A program made the position numbers and the translations under genes. Below, piece by piece: positions 63,227 through 64,000 of a DNA stretch of 64,000 nucleotides (position 1 is the first letter of the stretch; each line of letters begins with the position of its first letter). The DNA is from Gammaproteobacteria bacterium (GTDB lineage: Bacteria > Pseudomonadota > Gammaproteobacteria > Steroidobacterales > Foliamicaceae). The stretch is taken from the NCBI GenBank assembly GCA_011523505.1, contig WTGP01000019.1, forward strand, positions 351,980 through 415,979. Direction: 5' to 3'. The notes below the pieces were generated by a model. That model worked only from the letters and a program-made list of their open reading frames with translations, searched no databases and was not told where the DNA came from.

Positions 63227-64000
63227 TTACTTCCCGATGCAGAACTGCGAGAAGATCTCGCCCAGCAGGTCGTCGCTGCCCACCGCTCCGGTGATCTCGC
63301 CCAGGTGCTCCTGGGCGAGCCGCAGTTCCTCGGCCACCAGTTCCGCGGAATGGCCTTGACCGAACAGGGATCCCGCTGCGAGAAAACGCCGGTTCGCCTC
63401 CTTCAGGCTGTTGACCTGCCGGGACCGGGCCGAAAACACGCCCTCGGCGGACCCTCCGGCCGCCTCCGCCAGAATCTCCCTGAGCGAGTCCAGCCCGGCG
63501 CCGGTCCTGGCGCTGAGGCTTACGGTCCTGTCTCCCGCCGCTCCGGGGGTCTCGCCGGTCAGGTCGATCTTGTTGCGCACTACGATGGTCCTGCCGGCCG
63601 GGCGCGGCTGCCGTCCGCCCGCTGCGGCGTCCCAGACGTTGAGCACCAGGTCCGCCTCGTCGCGCGCCGCGCGAGCCCTGCGGACGCCTTCCCGTTCCAC
63701 GCCGCCCCCGGCAGAACGCAAGCCGGCGGTGTCGATCAGTTCCACGGGAATGCCCTCGATACTGATCTCCGCCCGCACCAGGTCGCGCGTGGTGCCCGGC
63801 TCGTCGGCCACGATGGCGGCAGGTTCACCCGCCAGGACGTTCATGAGCGAAGACTTGCCGGCATTGGGACGCCCGGAAATCACGACGTTCAGCCCGTCGC
63901 GAAGAATCCGGCCCCGTTCGGCGGCCTCCGACACCCGCCCGAACCGTATCCCCAGCTCTTCGAAGCCCTCCTTGAGCGTGCGGTCCTCGAGCGGGTTGAC
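63227..64000 (-). CDS. mnmE: tRNA modification GTPase MnmE (5' end beyond window)
   Basis: The visible 257 codons cover part of the helical domain and all of the G domain: G1 GRPNAGKSS, G2 GTTRD, G3 DTAGLR, G4 NKID, and the C-terminal FCIGK with the conserved cysteine. The frame is open to the window edge, and the TrmE-like N-terminal folate-binding domain is outside. Partner of MnmG. Confidence 0.94.
   Translation of the reverse strand, partial: VNPLEDRTLKEGFEELGIRFGRVSEAAERGRILRDGLNVVISGRPNAGKSSLMNVLAGEPAAIVADEPGTTRDLVRAEISIEGIPVELIDTAGLRSAGGGVEREGVRRARAARDEADLVLNVWDAAAGGRQPRPAGRTIVVRNKIDLTGETPGAAGDRTVSLSARTGAGLDSLREILAEAAGGSAEGVFSARSRQVNSLKEANRRFLAAGSLFGQGHSAELVAEELRLAQEHLGEITGAVGSDDLLGEIFSQFCIGK

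Noticed and set aside
1..64000. CRISPR arrays, rRNA, tRNA genes and insertion sequences
   Set aside because: No regularly spaced repeats, cloverleaf sequences or transposase genes were recognised by eye; a dedicated scan could still find a missed tRNA.

Overview
This is a GC-rich stretch of bacterial chromosome, most likely from an uncultured, probably marine or host-associated gammaproteobacterium. The evidence is gene order and gene content: dapF-DUF484-xerC-hslV-hslU-DUF971-ubiE-ubiJ-ubiB in one run, the proteobacterial ubiquinone factors UbiB, UbiE and UbiJ, mnmE-mnmG ... rsmG-parA-parB, and two TonB-receptor/S9-peptidase pairs. No rRNA, tRNA or CRISPR array was seen, so the taxon is an inference.

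Layout. 1-6.9 kb (+): an SLC13-type anion transporter, then trpD-trpC-trpF-trpB with overlapping stop/start codons; a small glycine-zipper lipoprotein on the other strand separates trpB from trpA. 7-14.7 kb (-): a nine-gene run from dapF down to ubiB (lysine/peptidoglycan precursor, chromosome dimer resolution, HslUV protease, ubiquinone synthesis). 14.8-18.1 kb: an exported RidA-like protein, an S9 peptidase, and the 3' end of a TonB-dependent receptor gene. 18.07-40.31 kb: an integrated island. 40.3-51.1 kb: the 5' part of the same interrupted receptor gene, a second divergent TonB-receptor/S9-peptidase pair, and an agmatinase-family gene overlapping a TPP-dependent enzyme with a Tat-like signal. 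51.1-64 kb (-): mnmE-mnmG, an oligopeptide ABC uptake operon with an unrelated ABC pair inside it, then rsmG-parA-parB.

The island is the most interesting part. It is about 22.2 kb and is bounded by a 5-bp direct repeat (AGAAC). Joining its flanks at that repeat restores one 1054-codon receptor frame in phase. It carries a tyrosine recombinase just inside the left end, a 3860-residue surface protein (signal peptide, many Calx-beta-type repeats, C-terminal autotransporter-like barrel), a plasmid-like set of small genes (ssb, DUF2493, a five-zinc-ribbon protein, several small unknowns), a group II intron sitting immediately after the ssb terminator, a toxin-antitoxin pair at the right end, and a strongly structured, apparently non-coding segment near 32.4-32.85 kb. 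An 11-copy CACGG tract starts at the predicted transcription start of the giant surface protein, which makes phase-variable expression plausible.

Functionally, the chromosomal part suggests a peptide-scavenging cell: two TonB receptors each paired with an exported S9 peptidase, plus an Opp-type importer. The tryptophan, ubiquinone, lysine and tRNA-modification genes are ordinary housekeeping.
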